Below are positions 24,821 to 33,794 of a stretch of DNA of 64,000 nucleotides, one piece after another. The position numbers were made by a program, and so were the translations under genes. Each line of letters begins with the position of its first letter. Within the stretch, counting starts at the first letter, position 1. Under the pieces are notes generated by a model. The model saw nothing but the letters and a program-made list of their open reading frames with translations, was not told where the DNA came from and searched no databases. This DNA is from Bog-473 sp036489775 (lineage in GTDB: Bacteria > Actinomycetota > Acidimicrobiia > Acidimicrobiales > RAAP-2): positions 42,463-106,462 of the forward strand of contig DASXFC010000064.1 of the NCBI GenBank assembly GCA_036489775.1. Direction: 5' to 3'.

Positions 24821-25675
24821 GTGACCTCGGTCCGCACGCTCTCCGACGGCCGCCAGCTGGCCTACGAGGAATACGGCGATCCGGCCGGCACGCCGGTCTT
24901 CAGCTTCCACGGCGGGCTGAGCTCCCGCCTCGATGCCGCCCCGGCCGACCAGGCCGCCCGTGACCTCGGCATCCGGCTCATCTCACCTGACCGCCCTGGC
25001 ATGGGCGGGTCCACCTACCAGCCCGACCGCACCCTGCTCGACTGGCCCCAGGACATCACCGAACTGGCCGATGCCTTGAGCATCGACCGCTTCGCCGTCA
25101 TGGGCTGGTCGGCCGGCGGGCCCTACGCGGCGGTCTGCGCAGCCAAGATGTCCGCACGGGTCACCGCGGCGGCCCTGCTCTCGAGCTCGGTGCCTCTGGA
25201 CAAGTTCGGCACCTCCAAGGGGCTGTCCACCGACGACCGCATCCTGCTCTTCCTGACCGAGCGCGCCCCCCGGCTGGCTTCGGTCATCATGCGCCTGACC
25301 ATCGCCGATGCCAGCGACAGCCGCCTCTACAAGGAGGTGACCCGCAGCTTCCCGCCGGTGGACCGGGCCGTGCTCAAAGAAGAGACGGACACGACCAAGG
25401 CGGTGGCCTTCGTGCGGGAGTCGATGCTGCACGGGACGCAAGGCTGCATCCAGGATTACCGGATCTTCGGCGCCTCCTGGGGCTTCGACCTCGAGGAGAT
25501 CACGGCGCCGACCTTCATCTGGGAGGGCACCGAGGACCACACCGGACCCCCGGAGTACCGCGAGTACCTGCACGCCCACATCCCCAACTCCACCATCACC
25601 CTGGTGCCGAACGAGGGTCACCTCTCCCTGCTCCCCCACCACGCGCATGAGATCCTCCAAGCCCTGATCGTCTGA
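24821..25675 (+). CDS. alpha/beta hydrolase
   Basis: 284 residues, GTG start. Seen: a strand TPVFSFHGGLSSRLD, SPDRPGMGGSTYQ, nucleophile elbow MGWSAGGPYA, and the late WEGTEDHTGPP and NEGHLSLLP carrying the Asp and His of the triad. A cytosolic esterase/lipase-like enzyme of unknown substrate. The next gene, a PhyH-like dioxygenase, follows 60 bases on. Confidence 0.93.
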   Translation: MTSVRTLSDGRQLAYEEYGDPAGTPVFSFHGGLSSRLDAAPADQAARDLGIRLISPDRPGMGGSTYQPDRTLLDWPQDITELADALSIDRFAVMGWSAGGPYAAVCAAKMSARVTAAALLSSSVPLDKFGTSKGLSTDDRILLFLTERAPRLASVIMRLTIADASDSRLYKEVTRSFPPVDRAVLKEETDTTKAVAFVRESMLHGTQGCIQDYRIFGASWGFDLEEITAPTFIWEGTEDHTGPPEYREYLHAHIPNSTITLVPNEGHLSLLPHHAHEILQALIV

Positions 25676-25689
25676 TTCGAAGGGTGACA

Positions 25690-25718
25690 CCGCACCGGTG
25701 CACCCCACCTCGGTGCGG
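25690..25718 (+). terminator. hairpin after the hydrolase gene
   Basis: CCGCACCG and CGGTGCGG form a perfect 8-bp stem with a 13-base loop in the 60 bases between the hydrolase and the dioxygenase. No T-run follows, so it could be a weak terminator or simply mRNA structure. Confidence 0.4.
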
Positions 25719-25735
25719 CGGAGCACAATTGCCCT

Positions 25736-26518
25736 GTGGAACCCGACGACATCGAGCGCTTCATGGCCGAGGGCTTCATCAAGCTCGAGGGAGCAGTGCC
25801 GTTACAGGTCATCGATGAGTGCCGCGCCATCCTCTGGCGGGAACTGGGGCTCGATCCCGATGACCCCACCACGTGGACCGAACCGGTGCGCTGGGTCATG
25901 GGTCTGGTCCAGCCATCCTTCAAGGCGGCCATGAACGTGCCGCCGCTCCTCGAGGCCTGTGAGGCATTGTCCGGGCCCGGTCGCTGGACGCCCCGGGACA
26001 ACATGGGCGCCTTCCCGTTGCGCTTTCCCCACGACGAGGAGCCACCCGGGCTGGGTTGGCACGTTGAGGGCAGCTTCATGCCCGAGGGTGCCACCTTCTA
26101 CTGGACCAACCTGGCCTCCAAGGACCGGGCCATGCTCGCCCTCTACCTCTTCACCGATATCGAGGAGGAGGACGGCCCCACCCGCATCCGGGTCGGTTCG
26201 CACCACGATGTCCCGGCCGTGCTCCTGCCCTTCGGCGAGAAGGGTGCCGCGGGCAATCAACTCGGTCCGCTGGTCGACGCCGCCTCGGCTCATCGACTCG
26301 AGGTACACGCCACCGGGCAGGCCGGCGACATCTACCTCTGCCACCCGTTCCTGATCCACGCCGCACAGGCCAACCACGGGACCCGACCCCGCTTCATCGG
26401 TCAGCCGGCCATCCTTCCCCTCAATCCCTACCGCTACGACTTACCCGACCAGGAGTCGTCCCCGGTGGAGCTGACCATCAAGAGGGCGCTGAATCAGGCG
26501 AGATGGCCCGTGCCGTGA
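25736..26518 (+). CDS. phytanoyl-CoA dioxygenase (PhyH) family protein
   Basis: 260 residues, GTG start. Iron-binding facial triad is visible: GLGWHVEGSF (HxE/D), and ICHPFLIHAAQANHG carrying the distal His, followed by RFIGQPA with the 2-oxoglutarate Arg. Expected to be an Fe(II)/2-oxoglutarate oxygenase hydroxylating a lipid or other substrate. The glutamate in place of the usual Asp in HxD is tolerated in some members. Confidence 0.88.
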   Translation: MEPDDIERFMAEGFIKLEGAVPLQVIDECRAILWRELGLDPDDPTTWTEPVRWVMGLVQPSFKAAMNVPPLLEACEALSGPGRWTPRDNMGAFPLRFPHDEEPPGLGWHVEGSFMPEGATFYWTNLASKDRAMLALYLFTDIEEEDGPTRIRVGSHHDVPAVLLPFGEKGAAGNQLGPLVDAASAHRLEVHATGQAGDIYLCHPFLIHAAQANHGTRPRFIGQPAILPLNPYRYDLPDQESSPVELTIKRALNQARWPVP

Positions 26519-26551
26519 GCCTCGTTATGACCTGATTGGCATTACTTTTAG

Positions 26552-26562
26552 CTATAATATAG
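26552..26562 (+). promoter_or_regulatory. leaderless vapB promoter and palindromic operator
   Basis: TATAAT at 26553-26558 lies exactly 6 bases before the ATG at 26565, so transcription should start at the ATG itself (leaderless mRNA). The -10 is inside CTATAATATAG, a perfect 5-1-5 palindrome (26552-26562), a plausible self-repression site. The same TANNNT-N6-ATG layout recurs at 38880 and 39637. Confidence 0.6.
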
Positions 26563-26564
26563 GT

Positions 26565-26801
26565 ATGTCCAAGGTCATGGTGTCCCTCCCTGAGGAATTG
26601 GTCCGAGAGATCGACGAGGAGGCCCGTCGGAGGTCCATGAGCCGAAGCGCGCTGCTGGCTACTGCGGCGCGTAGGGAGTTGGCGCGCCGCGATCCCGCCG
26701 CGGTGGCCGAGGCGATTGCCCGCTCCGAGCAACGCTTCCGTTCAGCCGGGGGCTTGGACGCGGCGGAATTGGTCCGCCGGGACCGAGACACTCGGCGGTG
26801 A
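26565..26801 (+). CDS. vapB: ribbon-helix-helix antitoxin
   Basis: 78 residues. N-terminal MetJ/CopG-type RHH: SKVMVSLPEELVREIDEEAR, RSMSRSALLATAARREL. The C-terminal tail is charged (QRFRSAGGLDAAELVRRDRD), typical of the toxin-binding part. GTGA overlap with the PIN toxin. Confidence 0.9.
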   Translation: MSKVMVSLPEELVREIDEEARRRSMSRSALLATAARRELARRDPAAVAEAIARSEQRFRSAGGLDAAELVRRDRDTRR

Positions 26802-27232
26802 CCACGCTCCTCGTCGACACCTCCGTCCTCGTCAAGTGGTTTCAGAGCGAAGGTGAGTCCGAGCTCGCCGAAGCCCGCGCCATCCGCGACGCGACGCAGG
26901 TCGGGGAAGTCCAGGCTCGTGTGATCGATCTGGCCCTCTACGAAATGGGCAATGTTCTTCTTCGCGCCCTTGGTTGGAGCGCATCTGATGTGGCACACCA
27001 GCTCGAAGATCTGGTCATCATCTGCGGCCCTCCTCTGGCCATGGCGGTCGAATGGCTGCATCTGGCGGCCGAACTTGGCGAACGACATGGGCTCACCTTC
27101 TACGATGCGGCATGGGCCGCCGCGGCCGAGGCGCTCGGTATCTCACTCATCAGCGTCGATGCCCAATTGCTGGCGGCCGGGCTGGCGGAGTCGCCGGCGG
27201 CGGTCGTGCAGCGCCTACGACTCCCCTGCTGA
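26798..27232 (+). CDS. vapC: PIN-domain toxin (VapC-like)
   Basis: 144 residues, GTG start overlapping the antitoxin stop. PIN acidic residues visible: LLVDTSVLVKWF (Asp), LALYEMGNVLL (Glu), TFYDAAWAAAAE (Asp), and a later LISVDAQLL. A Mg-dependent RNase expected to cleave RNA when unopposed; target unknown. Confidence 0.92.
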   Translation: MTTLLVDTSVLVKWFQSEGESELAEARAIRDATQVGEVQARVIDLALYEMGNVLLRALGWSASDVAHQLEDLVIICGPPLAMAVEWLHLAAELGERHGLTFYDAAWAAAAEALGISLISVDAQLLAAGLAESPAAVVQRLRLPC

Positions 27233-27271
27233 CTCGCCCGTCAGGCGTTTGATACCCACATCAGCATCCGA

Positions 27272-27820
27272 TTACCAGCGGTTGTTCGGGCGACCGACCC
27301 CCGCCGGCTGACCGACCAGACCCGAGAGAAGCCGGCCGCCCGGCCCATCGGTCGGCAGCGGGATGCCCTTGCTGGCCGCCCGGAGTCCGATCACACCGGA
27401 CTGCAGCACCCGGTTGATGCCGAGCGACAGGAGAACGGCGCCCGTGGAGGCGGCCAGAATGGCACCGCTGGCGTCGGCCATGACGTGGAAACCAAGGCGA
27501 GAAACGATCAAGGCGCCCCAGAGCCACAGGGTCCACACGGGCATCTGGGCCCACAGCGCACCCTGGCGAGCTTCGAGCCTCATGGAGAAGCCCTGGGCGA
27601 CTCCGATCACCGCGGCAATGGCAGCACTGGCGACCATCAAACCGAGGTCGGCCCCGTGCATACCGCCCTTGGTCCCGTGGACGTCGGCCGCACCGATCAC
27701 CAGGAGGAGCACCGGCAGGAGGACGAGTCGTCGGGCGGAAATGAACGTCCCCTTCAGCTGCGAGACGATCATGGCCACCACCACGCCTACGAGAACAAGA
27801 GCCGTCAGCATCGTTGTCAC
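27272..27820 (-). CDS. membrane protein, DUF1453/CcdC-like
   Basis: 182 residues with four to five hydrophobic segments. N-terminal LTALVLVGVVVAMIVSQLKG, ARRLVLLPVLLLVIGA, MRLEARQGALWAQMPVW and AILAASTGAVLLSLGINR. The pattern of a short first TM then a Arg-Arg-Leu second TM fits the DUF1453 (CcdC-like) family. Function unknown. It ends convergent with the vapBC pair. Confidence 0.55.
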   Translation of the reverse strand: MTTMLTALVLVGVVVAMIVSQLKGTFISARRLVLLPVLLLVIGAADVHGTKGGMHGADLGLMVASAAIAAVIGVAQGFSMRLEARQGALWAQMPVWTLWLWGALIVSRLGFHVMADASGAILAASTGAVLLSLGINRVLQSGVIGLRAASKGIPLPTDGPGGRLLSGLVGQPAGVGRPNNRW

Positions 27821-27989
27821 CTTCCATTGGCCCGCCGCTTTGGTGGGGATTCGGTCTACAACTCACGGTACGGAATTGGCCCCGAAACCTCGTCAACCCC
27901 TGGGTGGAGACCCGGTATGACTTTCTGGGGCCAGGCACAACACAGGCTCACCTAATTGTCAGCGAATCTCGGTAACCTCCATAGGAATA

Positions 27990-28192
27990 ATGGAGAAGCG
28001 TTCCCGCACCGTCATCGTGGGAGGCGGCGCCTCGGGCGTCCTGCTGGCCGCCCACCTGCGGCGTCGCCAGCCCGACGCGCGCATCACCATGGTGGATTCC
28101 TCCGACCGTCCTGAACGGGGGCGGCCTACGGGACACCCGACCCGTGTCATCTGCTCAACGTGGCGGCCCATGGAATGTCGGCCTGGCCCGAC
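27990..28192 (+). pseudogene. truncated, frameshifted FAD/NAD(P)-binding protein
   Basis: Begins ATGGAGAAGCG with a clear dinucleotide fold RTVIVGGGASGVLLAAHLRR. The family continuation AYGTPDPCHLLNVAAHGMSA is present but in the next frame from about 28120, so one base was gained or lost. Nothing after GMSAWPD continues the protein; sequence then changes to an unrelated tail. This resembles an NAD_binding_9 oxidoreductase N-terminus. Confidence 0.7.
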
Positions 28193-28547
28193 CGCCTTTA
28201 TCGCCATCCACGCGCTGCTGGTCCATGCCGCCAACAACGACGTCGCCGCCATCCGTTCCCTCGAGGTGCCCGGTCTCACCGACGGTCAGGCGACCACGCT
28301 CACCTCGATCCAATCGGGACTAGCCGCGCTGCTCGAAGAGCAACCACGGCGAGCGCTCGACCATCTGCTCGAAGCCCTGCCCGGTCTGCCGGGGCTGGGT
28401 GGCAGCCGGGCCCAGCAAGAGGGGGTGCTCGAAACTGCTTTGGCCGCCATGCTCCAACTCGGGGCACCCGGTCAAGCCGCTCGACTGCTCTCCCGTCATC
28501 GTTCGGCTGCTACCACACCGGGCGTCCGCCGGGATGCAGTCAGCTGA
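28193..28547 (+). pseudogene. C-terminal fragment of a TTC38-like tetratricopeptide protein
   Basis: The frame continues in phase with the FAD-domain ATG and gives a tail with SGLAALLEEQPRRALDHLLE, LPGLGGSRAQQEGVLETALA and LGAPGQAARLLSRHRS, matching the end of tetratricopeptide TTC38-like proteins (compare IGGSHAQRDVFEQT). The front two thirds of that protein are missing. A deletion appears to have joined two genes. Confidence 0.65.
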
Positions 28548-28646
28548 AGCGCATGCGGCGAGCTCCCTGACCTCGCCGTGGTACCCCGATTCGGGGCTGC
28601 GTACGATCGCCGCTAATCGAACTAGCCCGGGGATCTCTGAGTCTTC

Positions 28647-28680
28647 ATTAAGCCCATGCCGATATTAAGCCCATGCCGAT
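28647..28680 (+). repeat. perfect tandem 17-bp duplication
   Basis: ATTAAGCCCATGCCGAT occurs twice head to tail (28647-28663, 28664-28680). It sits in the low-density region after the chimeric pseudogene. Confidence 0.9.
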
Positions 28681-28704
28681 TCAGCCCAGCTTTGCCGCCA
28701 AGCC

Positions 28705-29028
28705 TTACGTTCGGAGCTCACCCTCTCTATGGGACCTCGAGCGGGACAAGAGGCGAAGGGCCATCGAACCCAATGCGACGTCCATCACCGAAAGAGTTCC
28801 GATCGGTCGGCGCAACGTTCGCCAGATTCTTCTTGAGACGAGTAGGACCAACACCGACCCCACGACCAATGTGAGGGTCACGATTACCTCCGTGACCCTC
28901 AGATTGATCAGCGTGCTCAATGCAAGAACGGCGGCGCCGGCTTTGAGGGCCGTATGGGATCTTCCAGAGCGGTGATCCCGAGAGGGTCGAGAAGCACTCA
29001 GACCGCAGCGGTAGTCTTCAGAAGGCAT
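28705..29028 (-). CDS. small two-segment membrane protein, uncertain
   Basis: 107 residues. Residues ~30-75 are hydrophobic: LKAGAAVLALSTLINL and VIVTLTLVVGSVLVLLV, with Arg-rich ends. Composition looks coding, but there is no recognised family and the start is unclear, so the N-terminal ~25 residues may not be real. Confidence 0.4.
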   Translation of the reverse strand: MPSEDYRCGLSASRPSRDHRSGRSHTALKAGAAVLALSTLINLRVTEVIVTLTLVVGSVLVLLVSRRIWRTLRRPIGTLSVMDVALGSMALRLLSRSRSHREGELRT

Positions 29029-29247
29029 AAACGGACCGTACTTGTGGGCTGTTACAACGTAATCGGGGCCCGGCGACTTTCCACTTGTCGAACTTTGATG
29101 TCACCAACACGCTCTTGGGGCGATCTGCGTGACCTCCATTAGCGCGACTCAATACAATGCATTGCCCGCCTGGATCCATCTTTCCCGACGCCATAGTCCG
29201 ATGGGAACTTCGAGACCTTCCGGACCACGCTCGAGCTCTCCTGAGAA

Positions 29248-29484
29248 TCAACCAGGCATGAGTTCGCCACCACAATCGGCGCATACGTCATCCGTGGAAA
29301 AGAGCCTCGTGTATTCCGCTTCGCAGTCCGGGCACGCCCAGCTTCCTTGACGAGCATTCGACAGAGGAATTGCCTTCGGATCCCATTCCGGAGATCGCTC
29401 AGCATGAGCCGCAAGAAGATGTGAGGGGGATCCCGTTATCCCGATTATCGATACGTTGCCGTTGGGTCGCGATCCTCTAACCCG
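29248..29484 (-). pseudogene. zinc-ribbon fragment without a start codon
   Basis: In this frame the end reads GSWACPDCEAEYTRLFS and DDVCADCGGELMPG, two CxxC knuckles of a zinc ribbon, preceded by HAERSPEWDPKAIP, which resembles DUF4379/treble-clef proteins. The open stretch from the upstream stop (29485-29487) has no ATG, GTG or TTG, so the front is lost. The neighbouring 138-residue gene overlaps its open end in another frame. Confidence 0.45.
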
Positions 29485-29861
29485 TCAGCAAAGATGGACA
29501 TGAAATGGCGATACGCCGCAAGACCGAGAAGTTTTTTTGATTGCACTGGCACCAGACCCAAATACTTTTGCTGTCTGGTCTTGTAATCCACAACGCGAAT
29601 GTCGATCTTGGTGATCTCCCCCACCTCCGCGATCGTGAGAGCGAAGGTCATCAACTCCATGCTGAACGGCCCGGGAGCCTGCACCGAAAAGTCCAATCGC
29701 CCAGTCGACGCGTGTTCAAATCGGACCTTCCCTGGACTGTTCCAGGCGTTGCCATGAGCGAGAGGAACGACAGCGGCGGCGAGCTCCGCGATCGCCTCCT
29801 TACTCAATACAGTCCGCGCTGTCAGATGTTCACCTGAGTGCTTGTGCGGTTGCTTCGCCAT
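29445..29861 (-). CDS. hypothetical protein, 138 residues
   Basis: Start behind GGGAGAAGAGGC. The second half, MELMTFALTIAEVGEITKI and PVQSKKLLGLAAYRHFMSIF, looks like a real folded protein, and an end similar to this (K-x-x-G-x-x-A-Y-x-x-F) is seen in actinobacterial and phage-associated hypothetical proteins. No function assigned. Confidence 0.6.
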   Translation of the reverse strand: MAKQPHKHSGEHLTARTVLSKEAIAELAAAVVPLAHGNAWNSPGKVRFEHASTGRLDFSVQAPGPFSMELMTFALTIAEVGEITKIDIRVVDYKTRQQKYLGLVPVQSKKLLGLAAYRHFMSIFADGLEDRDPTATYR

Positions 29862-30155
29862 GCCTCTTCTCCCGTCACCTTTGAATCGCCCTCCGTCTTG
29901 AAGATCGATCTGTATCGTGGTCAGCTACCCTCAACCACAGCTCACGCTCATTAATCAGCATGGCCTTCTCCTCTTCCCACGCCACTTGAAGATGGAGATC
30001 CCAGCTGAGCGCGCCTTACTTGCCACTGCTGCTTCTGCCTTTCGTGCAATGTTTCTTGACTTTCCGGCTTGAGAAGTCTCGCTCTTCGGACGATGCATTG
30101 AGAACCACTGGGAACCGATTTCCCAGAGGTAGACCCAGGCCAGATGATCGCGTCA
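29862..30155. other. gene-free stretch
   Basis: No supported gene or RNA. The base composition is less GC-rich than the neighbours. It lies between the stop of the secreted protein (30156) and the start of the 138-residue gene, so it should hold that gene's promoter, but no clear hexamers were found. Confidence 0.4.
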
Positions 30156-31751
30156 CTATTCCTCGCTATAGCAATCCCAGGACGTCGCATCGTATTGATT
30201 GGGCAGGTACGCGTAGGCCGAGTCGTTTGGATAATCCTGCTGACATACCGCGTTCATGTTGATGTAGCCGGTTCCATCACTGCATTCCCAGTTATTCAAC
30301 GCATTGCCGAATACACCCTCGGTCCCGGACAGTGGCCTCGAATTCGAGGCCGAACCCTCATTCAAACTTTCGCAATACATCGATAGGTTCAGCGGACCGA
30401 GCTCCCGGGCGGTTGGGACTGCTGCCGTGGGGTCGGGTGGGCCGATTGACTGGACTGATAAGTCCTTCAAGTTCACAGTGCCCTGCCAAAGCCGGATATA
30501 AAGTCCACCGCAAGGCAAGAGCGTGGTTCCCTGAAAGACGACTTGTCCATCTACTATCGATTCGTAATGGCTTCCATTGACCTGTATCGAAATGGTGTGC
30601 CATGAAGAGTCGAGATCCCCTGATACGAAGGACCCATTCGAGTTGCCATCTCCTGGCATCAGATCCTCTTCGTACCGATCACTCCGCTGGTCGTATTGCA
30701 ATATTTGCGTTGTCGGTGTCCCGTCGGCGGCGATGCTTGTTCTAGCGCCGAAGCCGTACTCGCCTTTACCTCCGATCTGTGCCTCACCGGTAAACGCGTA
30801 GTTGCACCCCACTGGCGATGGTGCGTAGAGACCACCCCAATACACCTGGGAAAACGTTGTGGAGAAAGACCCGTCAGAATTTTGAACAGGTGTCGAAGCT
30901 CCACCCGTAGCGGTCCACGCGCTCGCAGGTAGGGCGATCGCAGGTCCAATAGCGTCGGAAGCTACTGCACTGAACTTGATGACCGTTGGGGCATAGAGGA
31001 AATCGGAGTACTCCTGATTTCCCGCAAAAAGTGATACGTCGGTTTCTACGAGACTGATCGCCTCCGCGATCAGGCCGGCGAACTTTTTGTCTCCCGCTGA
31101 AACCAGGTGTTTGTTCGTGGCATTGGCGAGTACCAGCGAAGCGCTCAGCGTCCCAAACGTGAGGCCCACATGGGCAGTGGCCTCGGCGGTGCACGCCGCC
31201 TTTTCGAGAAAGTTGGCCCCACGGATACAACCGACGTACGAAGAGCTGATCGAGTCCATCGAATCCCCGAAGGCGGAGAAGGCGTTGTAATCCCCGTAGG
31301 CCGCGCCGGGCAGCACTGACGATACGAGATCCATCCAGAACAAGGTGTTCTCGTCCGGGGCGATGTCGACCGTGAAGACGGCGGGCCCGTCCCCGATGGG
31401 TGCGGTGACCTGGTAGTTAGGCGGAAGTCGGTTCGCTGCTGGGTCGATCTTCGCCGCGGCCAGTGACACGTCGTTGCTGGTGTCCGCTTGTCGATCCCAG
31501 GTACCACCTGACCCCTGGGCGTCGACTTCGATCATCAGGTCCATGGTGTTCTTGATGGTCAAGTTGTTGCCGTTGAAGCAGATCTTGAGCGGGAAGGCCG
31601 CTGACACCGTCATCCTCGCAGTCGTCGAATTGCACAACGTCGTATCAACGGGAGTGGATGCTTGTACCGGCGCGGCTGTCGCAATGAACCCCGTAGCGAC
31701 GAGAAGTGCGGTACAAACGAGCACGCTGATCGTTCGGACGCCCCAGCTCAT
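30156..31751 (-). CDS. large secreted protein with a lectin-like domain, unknown
   Basis: 531 residues. Signal peptide: VRTISVLVCTALLVATGFIATAA up to QAS. Middle (about 280-450) is beta-rich: SWHTISIQVNGSHYESIVDG and GGLYIRLWQGTVNLKDLSV, like the concanavalin/3-keto-disaccharide-hydrolase (DUF1080) fold. The last ~70 residues carry Cys in MYCESLNEG, NWECSDGTG, AVCQQDYP and WDCYSEE, suggesting a disulfide-stabilised module. Its start overlaps the lipoprotein gene stop (ATGA), so the two are coupled. Function unknown. Confidence 0.75.
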   Translation of the reverse strand: MSWGVRTISVLVCTALLVATGFIATAAPVQASTPVDTTLCNSTTARMTVSAAFPLKICFNGNNLTIKNTMDLMIEVDAQGSGGTWDRQADTSNDVSLAAAKIDPAANRLPPNYQVTAPIGDGPAVFTVDIAPDENTLFWMDLVSSVLPGAAYGDYNAFSAFGDSMDSISSSYVGCIRGANFLEKAACTAEATAHVGLTFGTLSASLVLANATNKHLVSAGDKKFAGLIAEAISLVETDVSLFAGNQEYSDFLYAPTVIKFSAVASDAIGPAIALPASAWTATGGASTPVQNSDGSFSTTFSQVYWGGLYAPSPVGCNYAFTGEAQIGGKGEYGFGARTSIAADGTPTTQILQYDQRSDRYEEDLMPGDGNSNGSFVSGDLDSSWHTISIQVNGSHYESIVDGQVVFQGTTLLPCGGLYIRLWQGTVNLKDLSVQSIGPPDPTAAVPTARELGPLNLSMYCESLNEGSASNSRPLSGTEGVFGNALNNWECSDGTGYINMNAVCQQDYPNDSAYAYLPNQYDATSWDCYSEE

Positions 31752-32209
31752 GGCGCCGTGAAGTGGCAGATGGCCTGAGTTCGAGCAGCCAGGTTCTTGA
31801 GAGCTGCCCCAGCGGCCTCGATGGACTGTGGCGAGGGGTCGGAGCGCAGGAGCGGCGCGAGGGCGGAGACTGTCTCGGCCATCGAGTTCGAGAGGCTGGG
31901 CGAACTCTGCGTGCGCAAGGATGAGAGTTCATCGGTCGCGTTGTTGACTGCGGTATGGACTTTGGCCGATTTCTGAGGTGCGTACAGGTCAGCGAGGGCG
32001 GCAGGCAACTGACGCAGGGCTGTTTCGCTGGAGATCTCGTGGCAGACCGAAGGGCCAGAGACGTGAGGCCGCGGGGCGAGGGCCAAGCCTGCAACCACAG
32101 AAGTTGGCCGGGGGGACGAACCGCACGCCGCGAGGCCGAGCGATACGGCAATGCTCGCACAGACCATTAAGGCCCGCGCCCTGCTGCCCGCCGATCCATC
32201 TCGCCGCAC
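31748..32209 (-). CDS. small lipoprotein
   Basis: 153 residues. Signal peptide with lipobox LGLAAC (Cys ~29), so it is lipidated at the outer face. The remainder is helical with no recognised domain: Ser/Ala/Leu-rich with VCHEISSETALRQLPAAL and a C-terminal AICHFTAP whose Cys may pair with the one in VCHE. Coupled to the 531-residue secreted protein by a 4-base overlap. Confidence 0.8.
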   Translation of the reverse strand: MRRDGSAGSRARALMVCASIAVSLGLAACGSSPRPTSVVAGLALAPRPHVSGPSVCHEISSETALRQLPAALADLYAPQKSAKVHTAVNNATDELSSLRTQSSPSLSNSMAETVSALAPLLRSDPSPQSIEAAGAALKNLAARTQAICHFTAP

Positions 32210-32290
32210 TCGATCGTCCTCCGCCTAACCGCCGAACAGCAATCTACTGGGGTTCCCGTCGGCACGCGGAGGGTCTCCGATTGATGGCTG

Positions 32291-33637
32291 CTAGCCCTCC
32301 TTCCACAGCGCGGAGTCGATGGCGCGGTGGAAGGTCGGGTAGGCGTAGATCATCTCCTTGAGCGTGGCCACCGGAACGCGGGCATGCACGGCCAGCGTGA
32401 GCAGCCCCAGGACTTCGCCACCGCTGGGCGCCATCGAGGTTCCCCCGACCAGTACCCCGTCGGCGGCCACCATCTTCACCAGGCCCTGGGCCTTGTGGAT
32501 CCAGCCCCGGGTCGAGTCCGGAATCGGCTCGCTCATCACGGTGACGTGTCCGCCGTCCTCGCGGGCTTGGGCCTCGGTCATGCCGACCGACCCGATCTCC
32601 GGATCGGTGAAGGTCACCCGGGGCAGCGCCCGGTAGTCCGCCTCGGCGATGGGCTCCCCCAGAATGCTGGCCACGCAGATACGGGCCTGGTACATCGACA
32701 CATGGGTGAAGGCACCTTTTCCCGTCACATCCCCCACGCCCCAGACACCGGGTGCGCCCTCCACCCGCAGCATCCCGTCCACCGGCAACGCCTTGGCGTG
32801 CTCGTCGATGCCGAGGACGCCCACACCGAGCGCGGCCAGGTCCACCCGGCGCCCGGTGGCCACCAGCATCCGGTCGGCGCTCAGCACAGTGCCATCCCCG
32901 AGCCGCAGCGACACCGCGCCAGCATCCCCGACTGCTTCCACCGACTCGATGGTGACTCCGGTGTGCACCTCGATCCCCTCGGAGCGCAACACCTTCTCGA
33001 GGATCTCGGAAACTTCAGGTTCCTCCGGCCCGACGATCCGGGATCCCAGCTCCACCACGGTGATCTTGACCCCGAACCGGGACCAGGCCTGGCCGATCTC
33101 CACCCCGATGGCCCCACCGCCGATGATCAGCAGCGAGGCCGGCAACTCTTCGCATTCGACGGCGTCGCGGTTGATCCAGTGCGGGACCGACTCGAACATG
33201 GGCGGCACCCAGGCCTGCGCCCCCGTATTCAGCACCAGTGCACGCCGGGCCGTGTACGTCTCGTCGCCGACTTCGACCGACATCGGCCCGACCACCCGGC
33301 CCCAACCCCGCACGAAGGTCCCGCCCTTGGCCTCGAAGCGGTCGACCGCCGCTTTGTCGTTCCAGGTGTCGGTGGCCTCCCGGATGCGCTTGGCCACCGG
33401 CGACCAGTCCGGCGTCACCGTCGACGACCCCGAGAACTCAGGGATCCGCCGGCCTTCGGCCAGCACATCGCCGGCCCGTACCATCATCTTGGAAGGGATA
33501 CAGCCCCAATAGGGACACTCGCCGCCCAGCAGATTCCCGTCGATCCCGATCGTCTCGAGTCCGGCTTTGGCCAGCTTCCCGGCGACTTCCTCGCCGCCGG
33601 GGCCCATCCCCATCACAATCGCGTCGACCTCAGGCAT
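32291..33637 (-). CDS. FAD-dependent pyridine nucleotide-disulfide oxidoreductase
   Basis: 448 residues. FAD-binding VDAIVMGMGPGGEEVAGKLA, redox-active disulfide GGECPYWGCIPSK (CxxxxC), NAD-binding LLIIGGGAIGVEIG, and the C-terminal dimer region with LAVHARVPVATLKEMIYAYPTFHRA. This matches the lipoamide dehydrogenase/mercuric reductase superfamily; the CPYWGC variant and the lack of a lipoyl partner nearby leave the substrate open. The terminal His-x4-Glu dyad is replaced by a HRA end. Confidence 0.92.
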   Translation of the reverse strand: MPEVDAIVMGMGPGGEEVAGKLAKAGLETIGIDGNLLGGECPYWGCIPSKMMVRAGDVLAEGRRIPEFSGSSTVTPDWSPVAKRIREATDTWNDKAAVDRFEAKGGTFVRGWGRVVGPMSVEVGDETYTARRALVLNTGAQAWVPPMFESVPHWINRDAVECEELPASLLIIGGGAIGVEIGQAWSRFGVKITVVELGSRIVGPEEPEVSEILEKVLRSEGIEVHTGVTIESVEAVGDAGAVSLRLGDGTVLSADRMLVATGRRVDLAALGVGVLGIDEHAKALPVDGMLRVEGAPGVWGVGDVTGKGAFTHVSMYQARICVASILGEPIAEADYRALPRVTFTDPEIGSVGMTEAQAREDGGHVTVMSEPIPDSTRGWIHKAQGLVKMVAADGVLVGGTSMAPSGGEVLGLLTLAVHARVPVATLKEMIYAYPTFHRAIDSALWKEG

Positions 33638-33794
33638 GGGTGCGACCTTATGTCGGCGGGCCTCGCGGGGTTCACCAAAGACCGCCCGCCTAATACCTGG
33701 TCTGCTCTCTACCAGCGCTCACCGTTCGTGCCAGTTCTGCGGGTCCGAGGAATCGAGAGGCGACAGACCCGGTCCCCCTGCCTGGCGGCGGCGG

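Noticed and set aside
29018..29284. 88-codon minus-strand frame
   Set aside because: Arg/Trp/Ser-rich with no motif; it overlaps the zinc-ribbon frame, which is better supported.
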